From Faecalibacter bovis (GTDB lineage: Bacteria; Bacteroidota; Bacteroidia; Flavobacteriales; Weeksellaceae): a stretch of DNA of 64,000 nucleotides. The translations under genes and the position numbers were made by a program. Each line of letters starts with the position of its first letter. The stretch's first letter is position 1. Below, in pieces: positions 19,367 to 26,774 of this stretch. A model generated the notes under the pieces. The model ran no database searches, was not told where the DNA came from, and saw only the letters and a list, made by a program, of their open reading frames with translations. Location: assembly GCF_017948305.1 (NCBI RefSeq), contig NZ_CP072842.1, forward strand, positions 40,001 through 104,000. The letters run 5' to 3'.

Positions 19367-20293
19367 TTATTGAATTAAAGTGTCGATAAAACCAAAACCA
19401 ATTAATCCATAACCTAATAAAATGGCGAAAAATAAAGCCATCATTGATACAGGTTTTAAAAATTGATCATATTCTTTTGGTTCTTTCACCTTATAAATTT
19501 CACGACGTACCGAATTCGCTAAGAAAATTAATATCAAAAACATTAAAACTGATAACTTTCCTTCTTTACCTGGCAAATTTAACACGTAAATTGATGATAA
19601 AATAAATGGTAAAGTCATCAAAACTAATTGATAGATTTTACTTTTTTCAAATCCTAATTTTGAAGCTACTGTAATTTTATTATTCTTTACATCATTCTCT
19701 ACATCTCTCATATTATTCAGGTTAAGAACTGCCATACTCCAAAATCCCATTGATGCTGCTGGTAAAACATTCCACCAATTAAAAGATTTTGAATAAAGAA
19801 ATTCTCCTCCTAAAACTGCAATTAATCCAAAGAAGATAAATACAAACAAATCTCCTAAACCAATGTAGCCGTAAGGTTTTTTACCCATTGTATAGAACAT
19901 TGCAGCTAAAATAGATGCTACACCCAAACCAACAAAAATAACCAAATAGTCGATATGATTTGGGATAAAGGAAACGTATAACAAAGCAGCGATACAGATC
20001 AATGAAAACACAACCATAATACCTATTGCTGTTTTCATTTCTTTCTGCGAAATTAATCCAGAAGCAACTGCTCTCTGCTCTCCTTCTCTATTGTCATCAG
20101 TCCCTTTTACGCCATCTCCGTAATCATTCGCAAAATTAGATAAAACCTGAAATGCTAATGTCGTTAAAAGCGATAAAAAGAATATATCGTGTTGATAATA
20201 ACCTTGGAATTTCGCAATAAAACCTGCTAAAATTAAACCACTTAAAGAAAGTGGTAAGGTACGCAAACGCGCGGCAAGAATCCATTTTTTCAT
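19367..20293 (-). CDS. menA: 1,4-dihydroxy-2-naphthoate polyprenyltransferase
   Basis: MenA joins the isoprenoid tail to 1,4-dihydroxy-2-naphthoate in the inner membrane, making demethylmenaquinone. The 308-aa protein has the UbiA-family first aspartate motif NDYGDGVKGTD (about 56-66), the second motif near NNMRDVENDVKNNK (about 190), and eight or nine hydrophobic segments. I start at MKKWILAARLRTLP, a classic MenA N-terminus; the upstream alternative uses TTG. An exact -7 box ends only six bases before this ATG. menB lies about 6 kb away on the same strand. Confidence 0.95.
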   Translation of the reverse strand: MKKWILAARLRTLPLSLSGLILAGFIAKFQGYYQHDIFFLSLLTTLAFQVLSNFANDYGDGVKGTDDNREGEQRAVASGLISQKEMKTAIGIMVVFSLICIAALLYVSFIPNHIDYLVIFVGLGVASILAAMFYTMGKKPYGYIGLGDLFVFIFFGLIAVLGGEFLYSKSFNWWNVLPAASMGFWSMAVLNLNNMRDVENDVKNNKITVASKLGFEKSKIYQLVLMTLPFILSSIYVLNLPGKEGKLSVLMFLILIFLANSVRREIYKVKEPKEYDQFLKPVSMMALFFAILLGYGLIGFGFIDTLIQ

Positions 20294-20299
20294 AATGAA

Positions 20300-20307
20300 C
20301 AAAGATA
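20300..20307 (-). promoter_or_regulatory. -7 promoter box abutting menA
   Basis: The minus strand reads TATCTTTG, an exact TAnnTTTG box, with six bases between it and the menA ATG. Transcription would begin at or beside the start codon, implying a leaderless or nearly leaderless message. Confidence 0.55.
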
Positions 20308-20368
20308 AATAAGAATTCGTTTTTAACGTAAATCTTTTCTTAGTATTATTGTATCTCTAACGAATTAA

Positions 20369-21208
20369 ATGATAATGCCTAAAAAGTCGACAAAGAAAAA
20401 TCAAGAAAAAAAAATTCCGTATAAATTAATATTTTTCGGAATTATAACTTTTGTATTCATTGCTTTTAATTATCATTATCGACATGGAATTAACTATTGG
20501 TGGAAAGTTGCCGAACGTAAACTAAAAGGCGAAAACGGAGATAATAATATAAAATTAGTAAAGTACGATATTCGCAATATCGAAGTGATGGATCGTTATT
20601 ATTTGAAGACTTTCGGACTAGACGTTTCTCAGTACCAAGGGGAAATCAATTGGTCTGAAATGAACATGATTTACGATATTTATCCTATAAATTTCGTTTA
20701 TATACGTTCTACAATGGGTGCAATCAATACGGATAACCGATTTGACGAAAATTGGGAAGGTGCCAAACAAAATGATTTTATTCGTGGCGCTTATCACTTT
20801 TATCGTCCGGATGAAAATTCAACAGCTCAAGCTCAAAATTTTATTCAGAATGTAGAATTAGAATCTGGCGATTTACCTCCAGTTTTAGATATAGAAACTA
20901 TGCCTCGTACACAATCGATGGAACGTTTGGTTGAAGGTTTAAAAAATTGGTGTACGATAATCGAAGATCATTATGGTATTCAGCCTATCATTTACACTTC
21001 CGACAAATATTACGAAGATTTTTTACGTTCCCATTTTGAAGGTTATACCATTTGGATTGCTAATTATAATTTCTTTGTCGAAGAAATGAAACCTCATTGG
21101 AATTTTTGGCAATTTACCGAGAAAGGACAAATTAAAGGAACTAAAGAAAAGGTTGATATTAATATTTACAACGGAACTGTTGATGATTTAAAGGGATTGA
21201 CTTTGTAA
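20369..21208 (+). CDS. Glycoside hydrolase family 25 (lysozyme-like) protein
   Basis: GH25 enzymes cleave the N-acetylmuramic acid to N-acetylglucosamine bond of peptidoglycan. The 279-aa protein has a basic N-terminus, a membrane anchor (about 18-36) and a GH25 domain from about 70. It shows GLDVSQYQGEINW, FVYIRSTMG, GAYHFYRPDENS and the catalytic PPVLDIE motif. The N-terminal segment has no clear cleavage site, so the enzyme is probably anchored facing the periplasm. An alternative ATG lies six bases downstream (20375). It is divergent from menA. Confidence 0.92.
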   Translation: MIMPKKSTKKNQEKKIPYKLIFFGIITFVFIAFNYHYRHGINYWWKVAERKLKGENGDNNIKLVKYDIRNIEVMDRYYLKTFGLDVSQYQGEINWSEMNMIYDIYPINFVYIRSTMGAINTDNRFDENWEGAKQNDFIRGAYHFYRPDENSTAQAQNFIQNVELESGDLPPVLDIETMPRTQSMERLVEGLKNWCTIIEDHYGIQPIIYTSDKYYEDFLRSHFEGYTIWIANYNFFVEEMKPHWNFWQFTEKGQIKGTKEKVDINIYNGTVDDLKGLTL

Positions 21209-21237
21209 TTGACTAATAATCATCTTTAAATTTTATC

Positions 21238-21526
21238 CTAAAATATGCTTATTGTAAGAATAAGAAATATAATAAGTGGTAAAAGTGATAGAAAGAAGTA
21301 GCTTAATTTTAGTTTTAAACTTGCATTAGACACAAAAGCTATAAATATAGAATTTAAAAGGCCGATTATAATACTAAGAATAAATCATTCTTCCTGCTAT
21401 ATACATCCATCTTAAATTTGAATAACGTAAATCATTAGTCAAATAAGCCAAAATAAATCCTCCAATAAAAAGTATAATTACAGCGTAGGTAATTCTTTTA
21501 AACCAAACATTCAATTCAGTATTCAT
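21238..21526 (-). pseudogene. Frameshifted small membrane protein gene
   Basis: From an ATG at 21524-21526 the frame reads 50 codons, beginning MNTELNVWFKRITYAV and with a membrane segment, then hits a TAG. Skipping one base just before that stop opens a second frame of nearly 50 codons ending in TAG at 21238-21240, rich in L, I, F and S and also membrane-like. Together they make a two- or three-segment membrane protein of about 96 aa. The start overlaps the end of the upstream lipoprotein gene by 11 bases, as in a coupled operon. A real decay event or a one-base sequence error are both possible. Confidence 0.6.
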
Positions 21527-22187
21527 AAGGATGAAAACTTTTATAATCAACTTTGTATATACTATCCCAATTTAGTTTAGAAAAATCTTCTGACGAATTA
21601 TTGATAAATGCATTCGTAACTAATCTTTCTCGGGTAGATATTGGTCGAATGATGAATTTATAAGAATTTACTAATAGAAATTTTCTTAGAGTTAAAAATG
21701 ATTTAGATTTTAAATTATCTGGTTCAATTGCTAACACTAAACTTGTATCTGAATCTTTCTTGAAATCAATCTTTTTTATATACTGAATTAAGGTATCTGA
21801 ATCAATTTTCTTTAAATCTTGTTTCTGAACTTCGTGTAATTCTGCAATCATTTTTTTATTTCTTAATTCAATCGAAGCTGTTCCACACAACCAAAATCCT
21901 TTCATAGGATTTTCATAATAAAAAACCTCATCATTTGTATAAAATAAAAGTGTGTAATCATCAAAATCATGCAGAAATGGATCTACTAAATCATTTTCTT
22001 TTTCATAATTCAAAAGATCTTTTTGATATTTTGTGATTGAAAAAGTAGAATCCGAATTCATCCCCATTGCCATCCAAATAGCATAGATTGAATCTTGGGC
22101 AATTTTATGCTTTTCTTCCTGTGTTAACTCTCGTTTACAGGAAAAAAATAAAAATAGACCACATAAAAACATAAATTTCATTCTCAT
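21516..22187 (-). CDS. Lipoprotein of unknown function
   Basis: I start at MRMKFMFLCGLFLFFSC, which gives a lipoprotein signal with lipobox LFFSC; the longer upstream frame has no sense as a signal. The mature part (about 205 aa) is hydrophilic, with KRELTQEEKHKIAQDSIYAIWMAMG after the cysteine. I recognise no domain. The start lies upstream of the frameshifted membrane gene at 21526, which it overlaps, and just past the terminator of the barrel protein gene. It may be a self-contained two-gene unit with that remnant. Confidence 0.7.
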   Translation of the reverse strand: MRMKFMFLCGLFLFFSCKRELTQEEKHKIAQDSIYAIWMAMGMNSDSTFSITKYQKDLLNYEKENDLVDPFLHDFDDYTLLFYTNDEVFYYENPMKGFWLCGTASIELRNKKMIAELHEVQKQDLKKIDSDTLIQYIKKIDFKKDSDTSLVLAIEPDNLKSKSFLTLRKFLLVNSYKFIIRPISTRERLVTNAFINNSSEDFSKLNWDSIYKVDYKSFHPYEY

Positions 22188-22211
22188 CTTGTGTAATTTA
22201 TGGTAAGATAT

Positions 22212-22237
22212 AAAAAAAGCGAATCTTAGATTCGCTT
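22212..22237 (-). terminator. Terminator after the barrel protein gene
   Basis: AAGCGAATC (22217-22225) pairs with GATTCGCTT (22229-22237) and a T-run follows on the minus strand (22212-22216). It lies a few bases past the stop at 22246. Confidence 0.85.
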
Positions 22238-22245
22238 CCAACTAT

Positions 22246-22911
22246 TTATTGTTCTTGTTTTGTTAAATCAAACATATATCTTAAACCTATTCCAAAACCT
22301 AAACCTTGATTTCCGTAAGAACCATAATTTGTATTCATTTTAGAAATACTTGCATCACCATGAAAATCTACAATTGCTAATAATTTATTAGGAATTAATA
22401 CACGTTCTATTCCTATATGATAAATAAAATTTGTTTCGTTCTCACGAACTTCAATTGGTTCATTTAAATCTGGAAAAGCAATCATTGGATCTTGATCTCC
22501 CTTGTAAAAATTCTTTGAATCTAATTTATTGTAACCTAAACCAACACCCATTGTAATAATCCATTTGGGTGAAAATTCTCTTGCAATTCCTACAATTAAA
22601 CCTACACCATTGGCCTCAATTTTATATTCATTGGATTTATATCGTTCACTTACAGATCCTCTTTGTTGATTGTTATAAAAAGCAGTTAAGCGAACATTCA
22701 TTTCATCGCTTGGTTTTTTAAAATTATAAACCGCTTGCGCACCATATTCTACATTCCAAGTTGCGTCACCAATAACTGCACGTTTTTTATCAGATTTACG
22801 ATCCACAATATTATTTGAACGATAACCAATAGTTGGCCCAAATTCTATAGATTGTGCAAAAGTCAGAACACCTAAAGTTAGTGTTGTAATAGATAGTAAT
22901 TTTTTAATCAT
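22246..22911 (-). CDS. Outer membrane beta-barrel protein
   Basis: A 221-aa protein with a signal peptide (MIKKLLSITTLTLGVLTFAQS, cleavage about 19) followed by alternating hydrophobic strands that look like an eight-stranded barrel (for example NVEYGAQAVYNF, WIITMGVGLGYN, GLGFGIGLRYMF). The last strand ends with aromatic LRYMFDL before a short tail. The family is the broad outer-membrane-beta-barrel group and no specific function can be given. It lies 36 bases past the MFS transporter stop on the same strand and ends at its own terminator, so it may be the second gene of that transcript. Confidence 0.75.
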   Translation of the reverse strand: MIKKLLSITTLTLGVLTFAQSIEFGPTIGYRSNNIVDRKSDKKRAVIGDATWNVEYGAQAVYNFKKPSDEMNVRLTAFYNNQQRGSVSERYKSNEYKIEANGVGLIVGIAREFSPKWIITMGVGLGYNKLDSKNFYKGDQDPMIAFPDLNEPIEVRENETNFIYHIGIERVLIPNKLLAIVDFHGDASISKMNTNYGSYGNQGLGFGIGLRYMFDLTKQEQ

Positions 22912-22947
22912 TTAATTTTAGTTGAAAATCAAGTAAAATTATAAAAA

Positions 22948-24198
22948 CTAATTTAATTCAACATTGCGTATTGGTTTAATTAAAAGAGCAATTATAACAA
23001 CTGTAATGATTGTCATTGATCCGCCAAAAATAATGGCTGGAACTAATCCTAAAAATGTAGCGGCTATACCACTTTCTAAAGCACCTAATTCGTTGGATGA
23101 ACTGACAAAAATAGAATTAACAGAAGAAACACGACCTTTTAAATTTTCTGGTGTTTTAATTTGTAAAATACTTTGACGAATCACCATTGAAACTGCATCA
23201 AAAGCACCTGCAAACAATAAAATTGCAAAACATAAATATACATTTTTAGTCAATCCGAAACTGATAATACATAAACCAAATAATGCAACTGCACCTAATA
23301 ATTTTGGTCCAACATTGTCTCTTAATAACGGTAATGAAGAAAGGAAAAACATCATAATTAAAGATCCAATTCCGTGCGCTGATCGTAAAAATCCAAACGT
23401 TTCTGGCCCTTGTTTTAAAACTTTTTCTACGAAAGCAGGTAATAGTGATTCGGCTCCTCCAAAGAAAACCGCAAACATATCCAAACTTAATACAGCCAAA
23501 ATTATAGGAGTTGCCCAAATAAATTTCAAACCTTCTTTGATACGTTTTAAGGCTGATTCTGATGATTCGGCTTCGGAAATTTCTGGTGGTTTAGATGAAA
23601 TTAATACAATCATTACCATCGAAATACACATGATCGCGAAAGCAGTAATTAAAGCAGCTTCAATACCAAATTGTGCTAATATTAATCCGCCTGCTAACGG
23701 TCCTAAAACTGAACCAATCATAAAAGCTGATGAAGATAATGGAATTGCTTTTTCGTAATTTTCTTTTTTTACAACTAACGCTAATAAGGCAAATAAGGAT
23801 GGTCCACTAAATGCGCGTGTTAATCCTAAAATAAAAAATGCAAAATAACAAACTCCCAAATAAACTGGAATTCCGACTGATTCTCGTACAGATTCTAAGT
23901 TTACAAACATCAAAACAAAAGAAGTTACCATGTAACATGAAATACAAATCATTAAGATTTTTCTTTTGTCTAATTTATCAACCAATTGCCCTGCATAAAA
24001 TGCTGTCAGCAAAATTGGAGCAAATTCAAACAATCCAATTAATCCCAAATAAATTTCCTTTTGCGTGACTTTAAAAATTTCGTAAGCTACCGAAGTACTT
24101 TGAATAAATAAGGCAAATATCAAAGAGAAACGTAAAAAAATAAAGGGTATAAATTCCTTGTTTTTCCAAACGGAAGAAACTTTCTGATCTAGGTTCAT
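22948..24198 (-). CDS. MFS transporter, enterobactin-exporter-like group
   Basis: A 416-aa inner membrane protein with about twelve membrane segments. The major facilitator motif A is present as GQLVDKLDKRK (about 70-80), and NSIFVSSSNELGALESG in the C-terminal half resembles the MFS_3 (EntS-like) group. Such proteins export siderophores, drugs or other small molecules. The cargo cannot be told from sequence. It is followed by the barrel protein gene on the same strand. Confidence 0.9.
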   Translation of the reverse strand: MNLDQKVSSVWKNKEFIPFIFLRFSLIFALFIQSTSVAYEIFKVTQKEIYLGLIGLFEFAPILLTAFYAGQLVDKLDKRKILMICISCYMVTSFVLMFVNLESVRESVGIPVYLGVCYFAFFILGLTRAFSGPSLFALLALVVKKENYEKAIPLSSSAFMIGSVLGPLAGGLILAQFGIEAALITAFAIMCISMVMIVLISSKPPEISEAESSESALKRIKEGLKFIWATPIILAVLSLDMFAVFFGGAESLLPAFVEKVLKQGPETFGFLRSAHGIGSLIMMFFLSSLPLLRDNVGPKLLGAVALFGLCIISFGLTKNVYLCFAILLFAGAFDAVSMVIRQSILQIKTPENLKGRVSSVNSIFVSSSNELGALESGIAATFLGLVPAIIFGGSMTIITVVIIALLIKPIRNVELN

Positions 24199-24264
24199 GT
24201 TATAAATAAAATCTTAGTAAATTTACATGGTTATGTCTATTAAAATCATATCATTTGATAATTT

Positions 24265-24285
24265 TTGTAAATCGAGTAAAAAATA
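24265..24285 (+). repeat. 21-bp leader repeat, copy 1
   Basis: This 21-base block (beginning TTGTAAATCGAG) ends three bases before the ATG at 24289. An exact copy at 25032-25052 ends three bases before the ATG at 25056. Both copies are preceded by TTGATA with four bases between. It probably includes the promoter -7 region and the whole short leader. Confidence 0.85.
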
Positions 24286-24288
24286 TTC

Positions 24289-24942
24289 ATGTTAAAAAGA
24301 ACGCTTCAACTATTTACATTTTTAATGTTGATTTATAGCTGTACTGATAAATTTGACAAAAATAATTTTGATAAAAACTTTAAAAATATGAAGTATAAAA
24401 TTTCTGATGTATCACAACTTTCAAGTAATGATTCAGAAATATTTTACATAAACAGTGATTCAACTTACACCAAAATCACAGAAAATTCGGCTAAAGAAAT
24501 TTCATTTACAATTGGTAATATTTCGTAAATAAACGATTCAACATTTTTTAATCCAACTTCACTAAAAAATCAAAATCTATTTTTAAACTATAATATAAAA
24601 AATTCTAAAAATGATGATCTTAGGATTCAAGTTTTAGATAAAATTGGAAAACCTATTGAAGGTTTAAAAATTAAATTTAAATCCAATCAAACGCAAAAAA
24701 TTATAGCTACTAATCAAGGAAATATTTATTTAAAAAAGAATCAATATGACTCGATTATTTTTCCTCAGTTAGAAAATATTACACAAAGAAATCATAGACT
24801 TATATTACCAAAGGATAATGATTTGAAAATAATTTTAGATTTGAATAAAGAAATTTTCATCAATTCGGATTTGAATTTTAAATATAATCCGGACGAGATT
24901 TTTGTTCTCTTTCACCCTATTTCTGATCTTTTTAAAAACTAA
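24289..24942 (+). pseudogene. Lipoprotein gene interrupted by one in-frame stop
   Basis: The frame from ATG at 24289 encodes a lipoprotein signal (MLKRTLQLFTFLMLIYSC, lipobox IYSC) and 79 codons, then TAA at 24526-24528. The same frame continues open for another 137 codons to TAA at 24940-24942, with clearly protein-like content (for example DLRIQVLDKIGKPIEG, similar to carboxypeptidase-like or Ig domains). The full product would be about 217 aa. A single substitution therefore seems to have broken a recent gene, or the base is a sequence error. The short 79-aa lipoprotein may still be made. Confidence 0.75.
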
Positions 24943-25031
24943 ATTTATAATTGAGCCGAAACGTAAGAAAATTTCAAAATCAAATTCATTATAAAAATAT
25001 AATCTACAATAATAAAACCAATTGATATATA

Positions 25032-25052
25032 TTGTAAATCGAGTAAAAAATA
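25032..25052 (+). repeat. 21-bp leader repeat, copy 2
   Basis: An exact copy of 24265-24285 at the same three-base distance from the next start codon (25056). The two downstream genes are not related, so the duplicated part is the expression leader, not the gene. Confidence 0.85.
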
Positions 25053-25055
25053 GAA

Positions 25056-25586
25056 ATGGAACCTCTTGAAAATTTAGGTAAACGGATTTGCATCATTGGA
25101 TTAAGTGCTGGCGGAAAATCAACCTTAGCTCAAGCTTTAAGTAAAAAATTAAAAATAAAAGTTTTTCATCTAGATCAAATAGCACATATTCCATTCACAA
25201 ATTGGAAAGAACAAGATCCTGAAATATTCACAGTAAAACATCAGCAAATTTTATTAAATAATCAGGAATGGATTATTGAAGGAAATTATAATAGATTGAT
25301 GCAAGAACGATTTAGCCAGGCTACAACAATTATTTGGTTAGACTTTAGTAAATGGGGTTCGGTATTTCGTTATATAAAAAGAACGCTAAAAAATAATCCT
25401 TATCGTCCCGGGAAATTAGAAGGATCTGAAGATTTAATCAATTTTGATCACATTCATTACACCTTATTTACTGCGCCAAAAAACAGAGAAATCTACAAAA
25501 AACTTACTGAAGAATCTAATGCGAAGATAATTAGATTAAATTCATTCAAAGAATTGAAGAAAATTTACAAACATTGGGAATTGTAA
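25056..25586 (+). CDS. P-loop kinase, adenylate-kinase-like (topology modulation FlaR group)
   Basis: A 176-aa cytosolic P-loop NTPase. Walker A is GLSAGGKST (about 14-22), followed by FHLDQI and WIIEGNY, the features of the adenylate-kinase-like FlaR or topology-modulation group. WLDFSKWGSVFRYIKRTLKNNP matches the lid region of the family. The substrate is not established for these proteins. It has the same leader as the broken lipoprotein gene just upstream and ends at a bidirectional terminator. Confidence 0.85.
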   Translation: MEPLENLGKRICIIGLSAGGKSTLAQALSKKLKIKVFHLDQIAHIPFTNWKEQDPEIFTVKHQQILLNNQEWIIEGNYNRLMQERFSQATTIIWLDFSKWGSVFRYIKRTLKNNPYRPGKLEGSEDLINFDHIHYTLFTAPKNREIYKKLTEESNAKIIRLNSFKELKKIYKHWEL

Positions 25587-25662
25587 AATATGGTTATTAA
25601 TAAGATTTATACTCTTCACCATTCGCTTATATTTTTAAAAAATTGAAATTCATAAAATAAAA

Positions 25663-25687
25663 AAGCGAAACCTCATCGGTTTCGCTT
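25663..25687. terminator. Bidirectional terminator
   Basis: AAGCGAAACC (25663-25672) pairs with GGTTTCGCTT (25678-25687) with flanking A/T runs, between the convergent kinase and menB genes. Confidence 0.85.
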
Positions 25688-25713
25688 CTATATTTAATAA
25701 AACTAAATTCTGA

Positions 25714-26547
25714 TTAACGGAATTTAGAAAAGTCTCTTGGACGTTTCTCTAAAAAAGCGTTACGACCTTCCACAGCTTCTTCGGTTCCGTAAGCGAAACG
25801 AGTTGTTTCTCCAGCGAAAATTTGTTGTCCAACTAAACCATCGTCTACTAAATTAAACGCATATTTCAACATTTTAATCGCTGTTGGCGATTTAGTTAAA
25901 ATTTCTTGAGCCCAATCAAAAGCAACTTGCTCTAATTCGTCGTGAGGAACAACTAAATTCACCATTCCCATATCATACGCTTCTTGAGCAGAATAATTTA
26001 ATCCTAAAAAGAAAATCTCACGCGCACGTTTTTGACCTACTTGTTTTGCTAAATAAGCAGAACCGTATCCACCATCAAACGAAGCAACATCCGCATCCGT
26101 TTGTTTGAAAATTGCGTGTTCTTTAGATGCTAATGTCATATCACAAACCACATGTAATGAGTGACCTCCACCAACTGCCCAACCATTAACAACCGCTACG
26201 ACAACTTTCGTTGAGAAACGAATTAAACGTTGAACTTCTAAAATATTTAAACGACCTACACCGTCTTGCCCTTCGTAACCTTTTGCTCCACGAACACGTT
26301 GGTCTCCACCAGAACAAAATGCCCAACCACCATCTTTTGCCGATGGTCCTTCACCAGTTAATAAGATTACACCAACTTCACGGTCTTCTTCTGCTAATTG
26401 AAAAGCATCTAATAATTCGAAAACAGTTTTTGGACGGAAAGCATTTCTAACTTCCGGACGATTGAAAGCAATACGCATTACACCATCACATTTTTTGAAC
26501 GTGATATCCTCGTATTCTTTTACAGTTTGCCAGTTTATTGTAGCCAT
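25714..26547 (-). CDS. menB: 1,4-dihydroxy-2-naphthoyl-CoA synthase
   Basis: MenB closes the naphthalene ring from o-succinylbenzoyl-CoA in menaquinone synthesis. The protein from MATINWQTVKEYEDITFKK is 277 aa and has the crotonase fold with MenB-specific segments: FCSGGDQRVRG (oxyanion loop), WAVGGGHSLHVVCDMTLAS, TDADVASFDGGYGSAYLA and C-terminal FLEKRPRDFSKF. I prefer this ATG because the upstream one (26568) is not conserved in MenB proteins. An exact -7 box (TATTTTTG) lies at 26566-26573. Bicarbonate-dependent type residues are not separately checked. Confidence 0.97.
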   Translation of the reverse strand: MATINWQTVKEYEDITFKKCDGVMRIAFNRPEVRNAFRPKTVFELLDAFQLAEEDREVGVILLTGEGPSAKDGGWAFCSGGDQRVRGAKGYEGQDGVGRLNILEVQRLIRFSTKVVVAVVNGWAVGGGHSLHVVCDMTLASKEHAIFKQTDADVASFDGGYGSAYLAKQVGQKRAREIFFLGLNYSAQEAYDMGMVNLVVPHDELEQVAFDWAQEILTKSPTAIKMLKYAFNLVDDGLVGQQIFAGETTRFAYGTEEAVEGRNAFLEKRPRDFSKFR

Positions 26548-26565
26548 TGTTATTTTAAATTTTAC

Positions 26566-26573
26566 CAAAAATA
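26566..26573 (-). promoter_or_regulatory. -7 promoter box before menB
   Basis: The minus strand reads TATTTTTG, an exact TAnnTTTG match, leaving a leader of about a dozen bases before the menB ATG. This supports the shorter start at 26547, since the upstream ATG would overlap the box. Confidence 0.6.
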
Positions 26574-26712
26574 AGATTAATTCGATTTTAAAAAGAATTT
26601 TTTAGTTTTTTAAATCCTCTTATATCTCCACATAGTCTTATTTTATCAAATTATTCGCCTTTCATTATTTAAATGATATAAATTATCATTCGTAAAATTT
26701 AAATTATTGGTA

Positions 26713-26750
26713 TAAAAAAAGGTACCTCGAAAAAAATCCGAGATGCCTTT
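26713..26750 (-). terminator. Terminator after the M16 pair
   Basis: AAGGTACCTCG pairs imperfectly with CGAGATGCCTT around an A-rich loop. T-rich sequence follows on the minus strand, just past the stop at 26775. Confidence 0.6.
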
Positions 26751-26774
26751 ATTATAATTAAAAAGAATGTATAC

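Noticed and set aside
21238-21526. Programmed ribosomal frameshift in the small membrane gene
   Set aside because: I see no slippery heptamer followed by a clear structure, and the gene is not of a type known to use one. A mutation or sequence error is simpler.
23315-23758. A 147-codon frame antisense to the MFS transporter
   Set aside because: Same reason: it is a shadow of a clearly coding gene with no independent features.
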